From positions 1,302,001 through 1,366,000 of the forward strand of contig NZ_JAFMSU010000001.1 of the NCBI RefSeq assembly GCF_017916365.1: 64,000 nt of DNA, written 5' to 3'. Below are positions 46,512 through 53,558 of this stretch, one piece after another. Both the position numbers and the translations under genes were made by a program. Source of the stretch: Rufibacter roseolus (GTDB lineage Bacteria; Bacteroidota; Bacteroidia; Cytophagales; Hymenobacteraceae). Each line of letters begins with the position of its first letter. Within the stretch, counting starts at the first letter, position 1. Below the pieces are notes generated by a model, which made no database searches, was not told the DNA's origin, and saw only the letters and a program-made list of their open reading frames with translations.

Positions 46512-46894
46512 TATTCTTGTTTAAATGCAGCTTGAATCTAATGAATAGGCATTTTTATAGCTTTTAAGATGTGAAATTCATAAGGCTTAAACAGGTGTGT
46601 ACACCCTATGAGAGGTAATGATGTAGTGGGAAAAGCCTCTTTCCTCTCAGATTGTACTAAGCGAAAGGCATGAAGAACCCTTGATAGGCCTCCTGGCCTC
46701 TGACAAGTAGGGAGAACTAGGGCTTTCTGCGATCAGAAGCGGCGGTAAGTTGCAAGGGGCAAGGGAAGAGTGCAGGCTCCTATCAAGGGAGATGAGAGGT
46801 GGAAAAGTAAGTTGTAGAGGCAGGCTTTCCGCAAGAATCAGGATGAGAAACCCTGGAAAAGGAATGTTCCGGTGGGCGCGAAGGGAAGGAAGGT

Positions 46895-46933
46895 GCTGTT
46901 TTAAGGCTGTTTTTGAAAAATCAATCCAAAAGC
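46895..46933. repeat. Dispersed palindrome, copy 20
   Basis: GCTGTTTTAAGGCTGTTTTT, loop G, then AAAAATCAATCCAAAAGC. It lies within the 848-bp gap, well away from any gene end. Confidence 0.6.
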
Positions 46934-47090
46934 GCATCCCAGGTTTGAGCTGTTTTGGCCCAAGGATTGGAATAATGGAAGCTGCCAGGTGTGCGGAAAA
47001 CTGGTTTCGCTTCACTAATGGTCGGGCAGTACCAAGAGTCGGCTTAGTGCGTATCTGTAGAACAATGAAAAGGGTAAAAACCAGGGAGTT

Positions 47091-47132
47091 GGTGTTGAGA
47101 GGCTGCTTTTTAGAAAAGAGGCTCTAAACACC
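47091..47132. repeat. Dispersed palindrome, copy 21
   Basis: GGTGTTGAGAGGCTGCTTTT, loop TAG, then AAAAGAGGCTCTAAACACC. The outer arms GGTGTT/AACACC pair. It lies about 110 bases past the stop of the LuxR-type regulator. Confidence 0.65.
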
Positions 47133-47244
47133 AGCTTACTTTTGAGAGTTAGAGGAAACATTCCAACACTGGTAAGAGGCGCAGGCAAATCTTGGGGGTG
47201 AGGGTTTCATGGTTTCTCCGCTACTCTCAGGTAGTGGAAAGGAC

Positions 47245-50145
47245 CTATACATCCATGAGAAACTCCACCAGGTTCTTTTCATGGTCAAGGTTCAGTTTGC
47301 GGCGGAGGCGGTAGCGCCTGATCTCCACACCCCGCAGGGTGATGTTGAGCAGCGAGGCGATCTCTTTGCTGTTCATGTTCATGCGCAGGTAGGCGCACAA
47401 TTTCAGGTCGTTGGGCGTGAGGTCAAGGTGGCGGCATTTGAGTTTCTTGAAGTAGTTCTCGTGCGCCTCATTGAAACTAGACTCAAACAGGTTCCAGTCA
47501 TAGTCCTCGGTCATGCCATCTTTGATCACCTTCTGAATTTTCTTCAGTTGGTTATCGCCCAGTTTTTTGCCGCCCTGGTCTTTCAGTTGCAGAATCTCTT
47601 CTTTGATGTTGAGTAGCAGTTCATTCTTGGAGACAATGTTCAACGCAGAGTTGGCCAGTTCGCGGCTTTTGGCCGCCAGTTCTGACTGTAGCTGCTCGTT
47701 CCTGAGCTTGATCAGCTTCTGTTCATTGATAATGGCTTCCTGCCGCAGGAACTCTTCTTTCTCTTTCTCTAGCTTCAGCCTGATGCGTTCTTTGTCTTTC
47801 TGCAGCTTCAGGAGGTACAGGTGCCGGCATAGCAAGAGCAAGATACCGCCTATGAGCACGTAAACGATGCCCGCCCAGTAAGTGGCGTACCAGGGCGGCG
47901 CCACTGTGAAGGCAAACTCCGTGACCGGCGACTCGGCCTCGTTGTCAATGCGGGCTTTCACCAGCAGCCGGTAATCGCCTTGCTCCAGGTTAATGAATTC
48001 CTTCTGTGTGGCGCTGCCCCAGTCTGACCATTTCTCAGAGAATCCTTCCAGAAAGTACCGGAACTGCGGCCGGGCCTGGCTGTAGTAGGGCAGAGAAAAC
48101 GCCACGCTGATGTTGTTCCGGCTGAAGGGGAGCCTCAGGTCCCGGCTGCCCCGCTCCGTAAGGATAACTGAGCCGTCTGCGGCGTTCTGGACCCTTCGCA
48201 CCAACACCGGCGGCAGCGTTTTGTTACGCTGCGGCGATACCTCGGTGTTGTACACTACAAAACCATCGTCAATACTGATGAGGTAAATGGAATTGCTTAT
48301 CCGGCTGATGTTCTCATTCTGCTGTACCATGCGCCCGTTGAGCAGGCTGAACGGACTGGAACTGATTTCCAGCGCGCCAGGGCTGGCCAGGTTCACCAGC
48401 GCCACTTTGCCGTGGTTGATAAACCAGTACTTGTTTCCGGCGGCTTTGATAATGCGGTTAGAACCCGCAAAAGGCCCCAGCATTTTGTTCAGCTCGGTGT
48501 AGCCAGAGAACCGATCGCTGATCTCGTCATAGACCTGGAAACCTTCAGTAGAGGAAAACACCACGCGGCTGCCCAGCCTGAACACGTTGATCTGGTTGTT
48601 CCTGGGCAGGCCATTCCCTTTCTCATAGTACCTGGAGCTTTTCACGGTTCTCAGGTCACTGCTCAGGGCCAGGCGGTACAGGCCTTTGTAGGCGTGGCTC
48701 ACCCAGAAATGCCCTGAGTTGTCCTGCTCCACGTACCTTGACGGCTCCCCGAAACCCGTTACCTGATGCGAGAAAACCCAGTTGCCCGTCGGGTCTTTTT
48801 TGTAGATGACCAGCCCTGTGTAGGTTCCTTGCACCAGCAGATGGGGGTGAGAGGCCAGGCGCTTGATGGTCCAGCCGCCTTTGAAATCAGATAGTTTCTG
48901 GATGCGGTCGCCCTCTACCCTGAAAGTGCCTTCGTTATGGCCGCAGAGGAGTTGCCCGTCTACCAGAATGAGTTCCCATACCTGGCCTTGGGAGCCTTCA
49001 ATGATCTTGAAATCCAGCGATTGGAAAGACTGCGCGTTGTTGGCGGTCCAGTTGCTGTAAAAGATGCCCTGGTTTGTGCCCAGGTAGATCTTGCCGTCAT
49101 GAACAATGCTGGAGTAGACCGTGCCAAAAGTGCCGGTTTTGTCAAAGTAGAAGTACAGCGGCGAGTTGACTTCAATACGGTCCACGCCGTTGTCCAGGCC
49201 GGTCCAGAGGTTCTGCTCCTTATCGGTGAAAAGGCTGAGGACGGTGTTGTTCAGCAGGCCGCTGGCTTTGTTTATCCGGTGGGTGATGTTGCCCTGGCGG
49301 TCCAGGATGATGAGGCCGTTGAGGATGGTGCCGTAGGCGAATTGCCCATGCGGCAGCACCGCGCCGTTGTTCAGTTGGTTTGTTTTGAGAAAAGCATTGG
49401 CCGCCGGCGAGCCCCAGGGCGAGATGGAAGTGCCGTCATACAGGAAAAGGCCGCTCTTGGCACTGCCCACCAGGAACGAATCCTTCTGGAAAGGCAGCAC
49501 CGACAACACCCCCGCCTCTCCCAGGCCGTCGCTGCCTTTGATGTACTCCAGCTTGTTGCCCTTCAGTTCATACAATCCTTTGGAAATCACCTCCACAAAA
49601 TACCGGTCATGGGCCTTGAGCAGGAACAGCAGGGTGTTAGGGCCTTTCACTACCTCCACCTTGCCTTTCTCATAGATGTAGATGGCCGAGAAAGATTGGA
49701 AAAGCACCCGGTCTTTCTCAACGTAGATTTTCCAGATCTCATCTTTGAGGGCGTTGTCGCGGGGGATAAGCTTGGAGAGGGAATGGTAGGTGAACTGGCC
49801 CTTGTCATTATGGCTCCAGTACCCAAACTCCCCGAAACCTCCGGCGTAGATGCGGTCCTTCTCCTGGTCGGCGGCTACGGCCCGCACAATGATTTTCTCC
49901 GGCATGCGGTAGAGTTGCCAGTACTGCCCGTCATAGGCCATGAGGCCGTCTGAGTTGCCGAAGTACATGACCCGGTTTTTCCCCTCGGTAATGGACCAGT
50001 TCTGGTTACCGGCCTGGTAAAGCAGTTTTGAGTAATTCTGGACAAACGGAAAACTGGCACGCTCGCTCATTTGGGCCGTGGAGACCGCCGTGCAAAACAG
50101 CATCACCCAGCCTAAAACCAAACAGATTTTGCTCTTCACTCTCAT
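47245..50145 (-). CDS. Transmembrane propeller sensor with cytoplasmic LuxR-type HTH (kinase-less)
   Basis: A 966-residue regulator with a signal peptide (1-24). Periplasmic two-component-regulator propeller repeats (about 45-640) and a Y_Y_Y domain (about 680-750) precede one membrane segment (about 757-779). A cytoplasmic coiled coil follows (about 780-860), and the C-terminal LuxR/GerE-like HTH (about 908-960) contains 'MNSKEIASLLNITLRGVEIRR'-type helices (residues about 924-944). There is no histidine kinase, ATPase or receiver domain, so it would pass the ligand signal directly across the membrane to its DNA-binding end. It lies upstream of the susCD-GH144 locus on the same strand, in the usual place of a PUL regulator. 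The target is inference from position. Confidence 0.88.
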   Translation of the reverse strand: MRVKSKICLVLGWVMLFCTAVSTAQMSERASFPFVQNYSKLLYQAGNQNWSITEGKNRVMYFGNSDGLMAYDGQYWQLYRMPEKIIVRAVAADQEKDRIYAGGFGEFGYWSHNDKGQFTYHSLSKLIPRDNALKDEIWKIYVEKDRVLFQSFSAIYIYEKGKVEVVKGPNTLLFLLKAHDRYFVEVISKGLYELKGNKLEYIKGSDGLGEAGVLSVLPFQKDSFLVGSAKSGLFLYDGTSISPWGSPAANAFLKTNQLNNGAVLPHGQFAYGTILNGLIILDRQGNITHRINKASGLLNNTVLSLFTDKEQNLWTGLDNGVDRIEVNSPLYFYFDKTGTFGTVYSSIVHDGKIYLGTNQGIFYSNWTANNAQSFQSLDFKIIEGSQGQVWELILVDGQLLCGHNEGTFRVEGDRIQKLSDFKGGWTIKRLASHPHLLVQGTYTGLVIYKKDPTGNWVFSHQVTGFGEPSRYVEQDNSGHFWVSHAYKGLYRLALSSDLRTVKSSRYYEKGNGLPRNNQINVFRLGSRVVFSSTEGFQVYDEISDRFSGYTELNKMLGPFAGSNRIIKAAGNKYWFINHGKVALVNLASPGALEISSSPFSLLNGRMVQQNENISRISNSIYLISIDDGFVVYNTEVSPQRNKTLPPVLVRRVQNAADGSVILTERGSRDLRLPFSRNNISVAFSLPYYSQARPQFRYFLEGFSEKWSDWGSATQKEFINLEQGDYRLLVKARIDNEAESPVTEFAFTVAPPWYATYWAGIVYVLIGGILLLLCRHLYLLKLQKDKERIRLKLEKEKEEFLRQEAIINEQKLIKLRNEQLQSELAAKSRELANSALNIVSKNELLLNIKEEILQLKDQGGKKLGDNQLKKIQKVIKDGMTEDYDWNLFESSFNEAHENYFKKLKCRHLDLTPNDLKLCAYLRMNMNSKEIASLLNITLRGVEIRRYRLRRKLNLDHEKNLVEFLMDV

Positions 50146-50477
50146 CCCTTATCACAAATGAACCTGATACTCTTTCTCCAGGTCCGGCCATCCCAAGAAA
50201 AGAAATAGAAAATGCCGGGCTGAAGTACGCTAAGCGGTGGCTGTCCGTCTGTTCCCTTTTTAGAGATGAAGAGGAGCAAGCCAAAGAAAAGGGGGCAGCC
50301 AAAAAAGAGGCAGGCCGCAAGATGACCTTAATTTCCTGTAATTTTCTCTAATTCTGAAATATTCAGGCCAGAAATATAAGGTGTCATCATGCTCCCGTGC
50401 GGTTCAGGCTATAAAGCAAAGTCTTTTGGAAGGGCGTGTATGCCACGCCGGAAGCGCGGGAGAGGAGAAGCAGCGTT
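50146..50477. other. 332-bp intergenic region upstream of the LuxR-type regulator
   Basis: It contains the regulator promoter region and part of dispersed palindrome copy 22, which reaches into the acr3 gene. A near-consensus minus-strand -7 box lies at 50378-50371 (TATATTTC), but without a matching -33 box. No gene seen. Confidence 0.45.
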
Positions 50478-50516
50478 TTAAGCCTGATTTTCCTGAAACT
50501 TGCCCTTTTCAGGCGC
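50473..50516. repeat. Dispersed palindrome, copy 22, overlapping the acr3 3' end
   Basis: GCGTTTTAAGCCTGATTTT, loop CCTG, then AAACTTGCCCTTTTCAGGCGC. It covers the last 12 codons of acr3 and supplies its TAA stop (50480-50478 on the minus strand). Confidence 0.7.
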
Positions 50517-51587
50517 AGAGGTGAGCAGTGGTTCGGTTCCGTAGTATCTTCTCCTGAACCAGTAGGCCACGTTTACCAGCGCAATGAGTGCCGGAACCTC
50601 TATGAGCGGACCAACTACCCCGGCGAAAGCCTGCCCCGAGTTAAGCCCGAATACCCCAATGGCCACGGCAATAGCCAGTTCAAAGTTGTTGCCTGTAGCG
50701 GTGAAAGCCACCGAGGCGTTCTGCGCGTAATTCGCTCCCAAAGCTTTGCCCATGTAAATGCTTACCAGAAACATCACGGCAAAGTAGATCACCAGCGGCA
50801 CGGCAATGCGCAGCACATCCAGCGGAATGGTCACAATCAGGTTGCCTTTCAAACTGAACATCACCACAATGGTAAACAGCAGGGCCACCAACGTGATGGG
50901 GCTGATAGCCGGGATGAACTTCTGCGTGTACCAGGCATCGCCTTTGATACGGCGCAGGATGAGGCGCGATAAGAAGCCCAGCAGGAACGGAATACCCAGG
51001 TAAGTGAAAACGCTCTGCGCGATATCACCCATGCTGATGTCTACCACCTTGCCCTCCAGCCCGAACCAGGTGGGCAGCACCGTGATAAAAACGAAGGCGA
51101 ACACGCTGTAGAACAGCACCTGGAAAATGCTGTTGAAGGCCACCAGCCCGGCCGCGTACTCCCGGTCCCCCTCGGCCAGTTCATTCCAGACCAGCACCAT
51201 GGCAATGCAGCGGGCCAGCCCGATTAAGATAATCCCGATCATGTACTCGGGGTAGTCCCGCAGGAAAATGATGGCCAACAGAAACATAAGCACCGGCCCG
51301 ATGATCCAGTTCAGCACCAGCGACAGGGTAATGACTTTCACGTTGTCAAACACCCGGCCCAATTGCTCATACCGCACTTTCGCCAAGGGCGGATACATCA
51401 TCAGAATCAGGCCCGCCGCGATGGGTACGTTCACGGTACCCACCTGGAAGGTATTGATGACTTCCTCGGTGCCGGGGTACAGGTACCCCAGGAGCACCCC
51501 CGCGCCCATGGCCACAAAAATCCAGAGGGTAAGAAAGCGGTCCAGGGTGGAAAGCTTTTTCCTTTTATCTACAGTGCATTGGCTCAT
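50478..51587 (-). CDS. acr3: Arsenite efflux transporter, ACR3 family
   Basis: A 369-residue inner-membrane arsenite/proton antiporter of the ACR3 (BART superfamily) type, with about ten hydrophobic helices. The essential Cys is Cys127 in '[13 protein letters not shown]', and the conserved Glu sits in '[13 protein letters not shown]'. Both residues are required in studied Acr3 proteins. It is the last gene of the arsR-metallophosphoesterase-acr3 operon, 151 bases after the phosphoesterase gene with a palindrome copy in between. The last twelve residues are encoded by a copy of the dispersed palindrome, so the native C-terminus may have been rewritten by insertion or expansion of that element. 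Confidence 0.95.
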   Translation of the reverse strand: MSQCTVDKRKKLSTLDRFLTLWIFVAMGAGVLLGYLYPGTEEVINTFQVGTVNVPIAAGLILMMYPPLAKVRYEQLGRVFDNVKVITLSLVLNWIIGPVLMFLLAIIFLRDYPEYMIGIILIGLARCIAMVLVWNELAEGDREYAAGLVAFNSIFQVLFYSVFAFVFITVLPTWFGLEGKVVDISMGDIAQSVFTYLGIPFLLGFLSRLILRRIKGDAWYTQKFIPAISPITLVALLFTIVVMFSLKGNLIVTIPLDVLRIAVPLVIYFAVMFLVSIYMGKALGANYAQNASVAFTATGNNFELAIAVAIGVFGLNSGQAFAGVVGPLIEVPALIALVNVAYWFRRRYYGTEPLLTSAPEKGKFQENQA

Positions 51588-51650
51588 TTACGTGTGATAT
51601 TTGATTTGATGAATGAAGTTATCGGGATGGGTCCTGGGTTAAACCCAAGA

Positions 51651-51695
51651 TTTCGTTTCAGGGCAGTTTTCCTCAAAATGGCCCCGAAACCGAAA
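51651..51695. repeat. Dispersed palindrome, copy 23
   Basis: TTTCGTTTCAGGGCAGTTTT, loop CCTC, then AAAATGGCCCCGAAACCGAAA. The outer arms TTTCG.TTTC / GAAAC.CGAAA pair. It lies between the metallophosphoesterase and acr3 genes. Confidence 0.7.
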
Positions 51696-51738
51696 ACCAG
51701 CTACAGGCCTGAAGGGAAAGTTAAACCAGATGTCTGGC

Positions 51739-52518
51739 TCAGGCCGTGCGTAGCATCTGGGCAAACGCGTTGGGCAGGGGACTCGCCTCTATGGCTTGGG
51801 CGGCTTTCTCCACCTCATAAGGCACCCTGATGAACTCTACTTTGATGCTTTCCGGCTTACGGAGGTTGCTGTCTGGATTGAGTTCCAGGATCACGTAGCC
51901 CGCCCTGGGGTCTCCGTCCTTCGGTTTTCCCACCGACCCGATGTTGATGGCGTGCCGGTACCTGGTCTGGCTCTGGTGCTCGTAAGCCATGGCGCGGTGG
52001 TAGGGCTTATGCGTGTGCCCGAAGAACAAAAGATCCGCTTGGGCTTCTTCCATCATCTTCAGGAAGCTCTTTTCGGGCCGGTCTTCAAAAAGGTACTCGT
52101 TTATTTTGCGGGGGCTGCCGTGCACCAGCAGGATTTCCATTCTGTTTTCCTCCTTAGACTCGTCCAGGAAGGTGAGCCGAAGGTGGCGCGGCAGCATGCG
52201 CAGGTACTGGCGGGTCTTCGGGGTGACCACCTGATTTGTAAAATCAATGGACTGCTGGCCCAGGTCTTTCTCCTGGTCGGTTTTATAGGCACAGCCGCAG
52301 TTGGGACTTCCCAGGCCCACGCCTTCGTCATAATTCCCCGCAATGGTGGGAATCCTTCTTTTCCTGATTTCCGCCACTACCTCGTTGGGCCAGGGCGCGT
52401 ACCCCACCAGGTCTCCCAGGCAGTAAATGGCATCTAATTGTTGGGTGTCCATGTGGGCCAGCACTGCCTCCAGGGCAGGAAGGTTGGCGTGGATATCGGA
52501 GAAAAAGGCGATTCTCAT
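51739..52518 (-). CDS. Metallophosphoesterase of the arsenic operon
   Basis: A 259-residue calcineurin-like phosphoesterase of the YfcE/MJ0936 type. The dinuclear-metal ligands are visible: Asp8 and His10 in 'FFSDIHAN', Asp36 in 'CLGDLVGY', Asn62 in 'AGNYDEG', then 'VHGSP' and the closing 'FGHTHKP'. A Cys-x-Cys pair (Cys74, Cys76 in 'SPNCGCAYKT') right after the Asn motif is not part of the usual fold core and could bind a soft metal or arsenite. The gene lies 34 bases after arsR and upstream of acr3. The substrate is unknown. Confidence 0.9.
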   Translation of the reverse strand: MRIAFFSDIHANLPALEAVLAHMDTQQLDAIYCLGDLVGYAPWPNEVVAEIRKRRIPTIAGNYDEGVGLGSPNCGCAYKTDQEKDLGQQSIDFTNQVVTPKTRQYLRMLPRHLRLTFLDESKEENRMEILLVHGSPRKINEYLFEDRPEKSFLKMMEEAQADLLFFGHTHKPYHRAMAYEHQSQTRYRHAINIGSVGKPKDGDPRAGYVILELNPDSNLRKPESIKVEFIRVPYEVEKAAQAIEASPLPNAFAQMLRTA

Positions 52519-52552
52519 ACTTGGGTTATGTAACGATGAAGGAAGTGGATTT

Positions 52553-52885
52553 TTAGCAACAGTTGTCCTGGCAGGACACCGGGCTGGAGAACAACTGCAG
52601 GAACATATCGCGGGCTTCTTCCCAGTTTTGCTTGTCTATGCAGTAGCACACGCTGGTGCCTTCTACGGTGCCTTTAATCAGCCCCACCGCTTTAAGTTCT
52701 TTCAGGTGCTGTGATACCGTGGCCTGCGCCAGCGGAAGTTCGCTTACCAGATCGCCGCAGATACAGGTCTGTTGTTTGAGCAGGTGCTGCAGAATGGCTA
52801 TCCGGGCCGGGTGCCCCAGGGCCTTGGCCAAAGCCGCCAGCCTGTTCTGCTCCCCGGTGAAGTGCTGAGTTTTGGTAACGCCCAT
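52553..52885 (-). CDS. arsR: Arsenic-responsive repressor, ArsR family
   Basis: A 110-residue winged-helix repressor. I prefer ATG 52885 because the ATG at 52906 overlaps the operator and lies upstream of the expected transcript start; if that ATG were used, the protein would have 117 residues. '[18 protein letters not shown]' opens the HTH, with recognition helix '[11 protein letters not shown]'. The arsenite-binding thiols are probably the pair in 'QTCICGDL' at the start of the DNA-binding helix. Further cysteines ('VCYC' and the C-terminal 'SCQDNCC') may add ligands. It derepresses itself, the phosphoesterase and acr3 when arsenite binds. No arsC arsenate reductase is nearby. Confidence 0.94.
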   Translation of the reverse strand: MGVTKTQHFTGEQNRLAALAKALGHPARIAILQHLLKQQTCICGDLVSELPLAQATVSQHLKELKAVGLIKGTVEGTSVCYCIDKQNWEEARDMFLQLFSSPVSCQDNCC

Positions 52886-52904
52886 GGTTCTGGTTTCTAA
52901 ATTC

Positions 52905-52920
52905 ATCGCAATACTACGAT
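52905..52920 (-). promoter_or_regulatory. arsR: ArsR operator (imperfect palindrome)
   Basis: ATCGTAGTATTGCGAT on the minus strand is a 16-base near-palindrome with ATCG/CGAT half-sites, as in typical ArsR boxes. It covers the -7 box of the promoter, so bound repressor would block transcription. Confidence 0.65.
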
Positions 52921-52939
52921 AAAGCCAAGTGAAATCAAA
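52909..52939 (-). promoter_or_regulatory. Promoter of the ars operon
   Basis: On the minus strand TTTG (52939-52936), exactly 19 bases, then TAGTATTG (52916-52909), one mismatch from TAnnTTTG. This is the best-matched complete promoter in the window. The expected transcript start near 52902 leaves a leader of about 17 nt before ATG 52885. Confidence 0.65.
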
Positions 52940-53305
52940 TGGGTCAGGTGCAACCCGCCGAGATTCAATGGTGCTTTGTAGTTCTTGGGGTTCCTTTACT
53001 GGACCAGTGGAAGAGTTTTCCCTGATCGCCAAACTTATGGCTGTCTGGGTTGGCGACCGGTGGCCTCTTGGCTGTACAAGTGGTTTTGCATGTTCTGGGT
53101 CACGCCTCCGCCGAAGTCCTTCTGTAACTTCTACAGCCTTTGGGTAAGCTTGTTATTCTTGTATCTGGTGGTATCTTAGAGCCATAATGAAAGCCTGCTC
53201 AGTTGATATTATTTTCCCTGTAAGGACTGCCTTCAAGCCTATTGCCAGGTTTGATCTCCAATCAAACAACCTGGCTTTACCTACTAGAAAACGCATCATG
53301 TCTTA

Positions 53306-53461
53306 ATGAAAGGCTTCCTCTGTTTCTTCCTGCTGATTTACTGTAGCTTTATTACCTACGCCCAGGCTGTTGCGCCAAAGACCAGCTATGCCCTTATTCC
53401 TTATCCTGCTTCCCTGGTAGAAAAGGAGGGAAGCTTTACCGAAAGCTGGCTTAAACACTAA
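53306..53461 (+). pseudogene. Remnant of a GH20 beta-hexosaminidase gene (N-terminus only)
   Basis: ATG 53306 opens a 51-codon frame with a perfect signal peptide (1-20, ending 'TYAQ') followed by 'ALIPYPASLVEKEGSF'. That motif begins the N-terminal domain of GH20 beta-N-acetylhexosaminidases. After 'GSFT' the resemblance stops and a TAA follows at 53459. The same frame then continues for eight codons ('PGVYWPEI') to a second stop at 53486-53488, possibly a scrap of the old 3' end. About 600-700 residues are missing, so this is a deletion remnant. It stands directly upstream of the GH92 gene on the same strand, which suggests an ancestral GH20-GH92 glycan operon. Confidence 0.65.
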
Positions 53462-53471
53462 CCTGGCGTTT

Positions 53472-53504
53472 ATTGGCCCGAAATTTAAAATACTGATAAA
53501 TCTG
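53472..53504 (+). promoter_or_regulatory. Promoter candidate for the GH92 gene
   Basis: ATTG (53472-53475), a 21-base spacer, then TAAATCTG (53497-53504), one mismatch from TAnnTTTG. The predicted start near 53511 gives a leader of about 48 nt. It lies at the end of the GH20 remnant. Confidence 0.4.
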
Positions 53505-53558
53505 AGTTGGAATAGATTCCTTTCCATGACACCTGAACCCTCATTTTAACGGCCCACC

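Larger units (their letters stand above)
46397..47244. other. 848-bp intergenic region upstream of susC (beta-glucan locus)
   Basis: The longest non-coding stretch of the window. It carries a susC promoter candidate (46480-46511), two dispersed palindromes (46895-46933, 47091-47132) and the 3' end of the LuxR-type regulator. A 369-base open frame on the minus strand (46647-47015) has no recognisable features and runs across a palindrome copy. I consider it non-coding. Confidence 0.55.
52886..53305. other. 420-bp region upstream of arsR
   Basis: It contains the ars promoter and operator (52905-52939). The remainder up to the GH20 remnant shows only short open frames without features. No palindrome copy is present. 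This is a 5'-5' type junction between arsR and the plus-strand GH92 region. Confidence 0.5.

Noticed and set aside
46647-47015. 122-codon minus-strand frame in the 848-bp gap
   Set aside because: Low-complexity composition, no motif, and it crosses a dispersed palindrome copy. More likely non-coding.
52886-53032. N-terminal extension of the ArsR frame
   Set aside because: The extension would run through the ArsR operator and promoter; ArsR homology begins near '[11 protein letters not shown]'.
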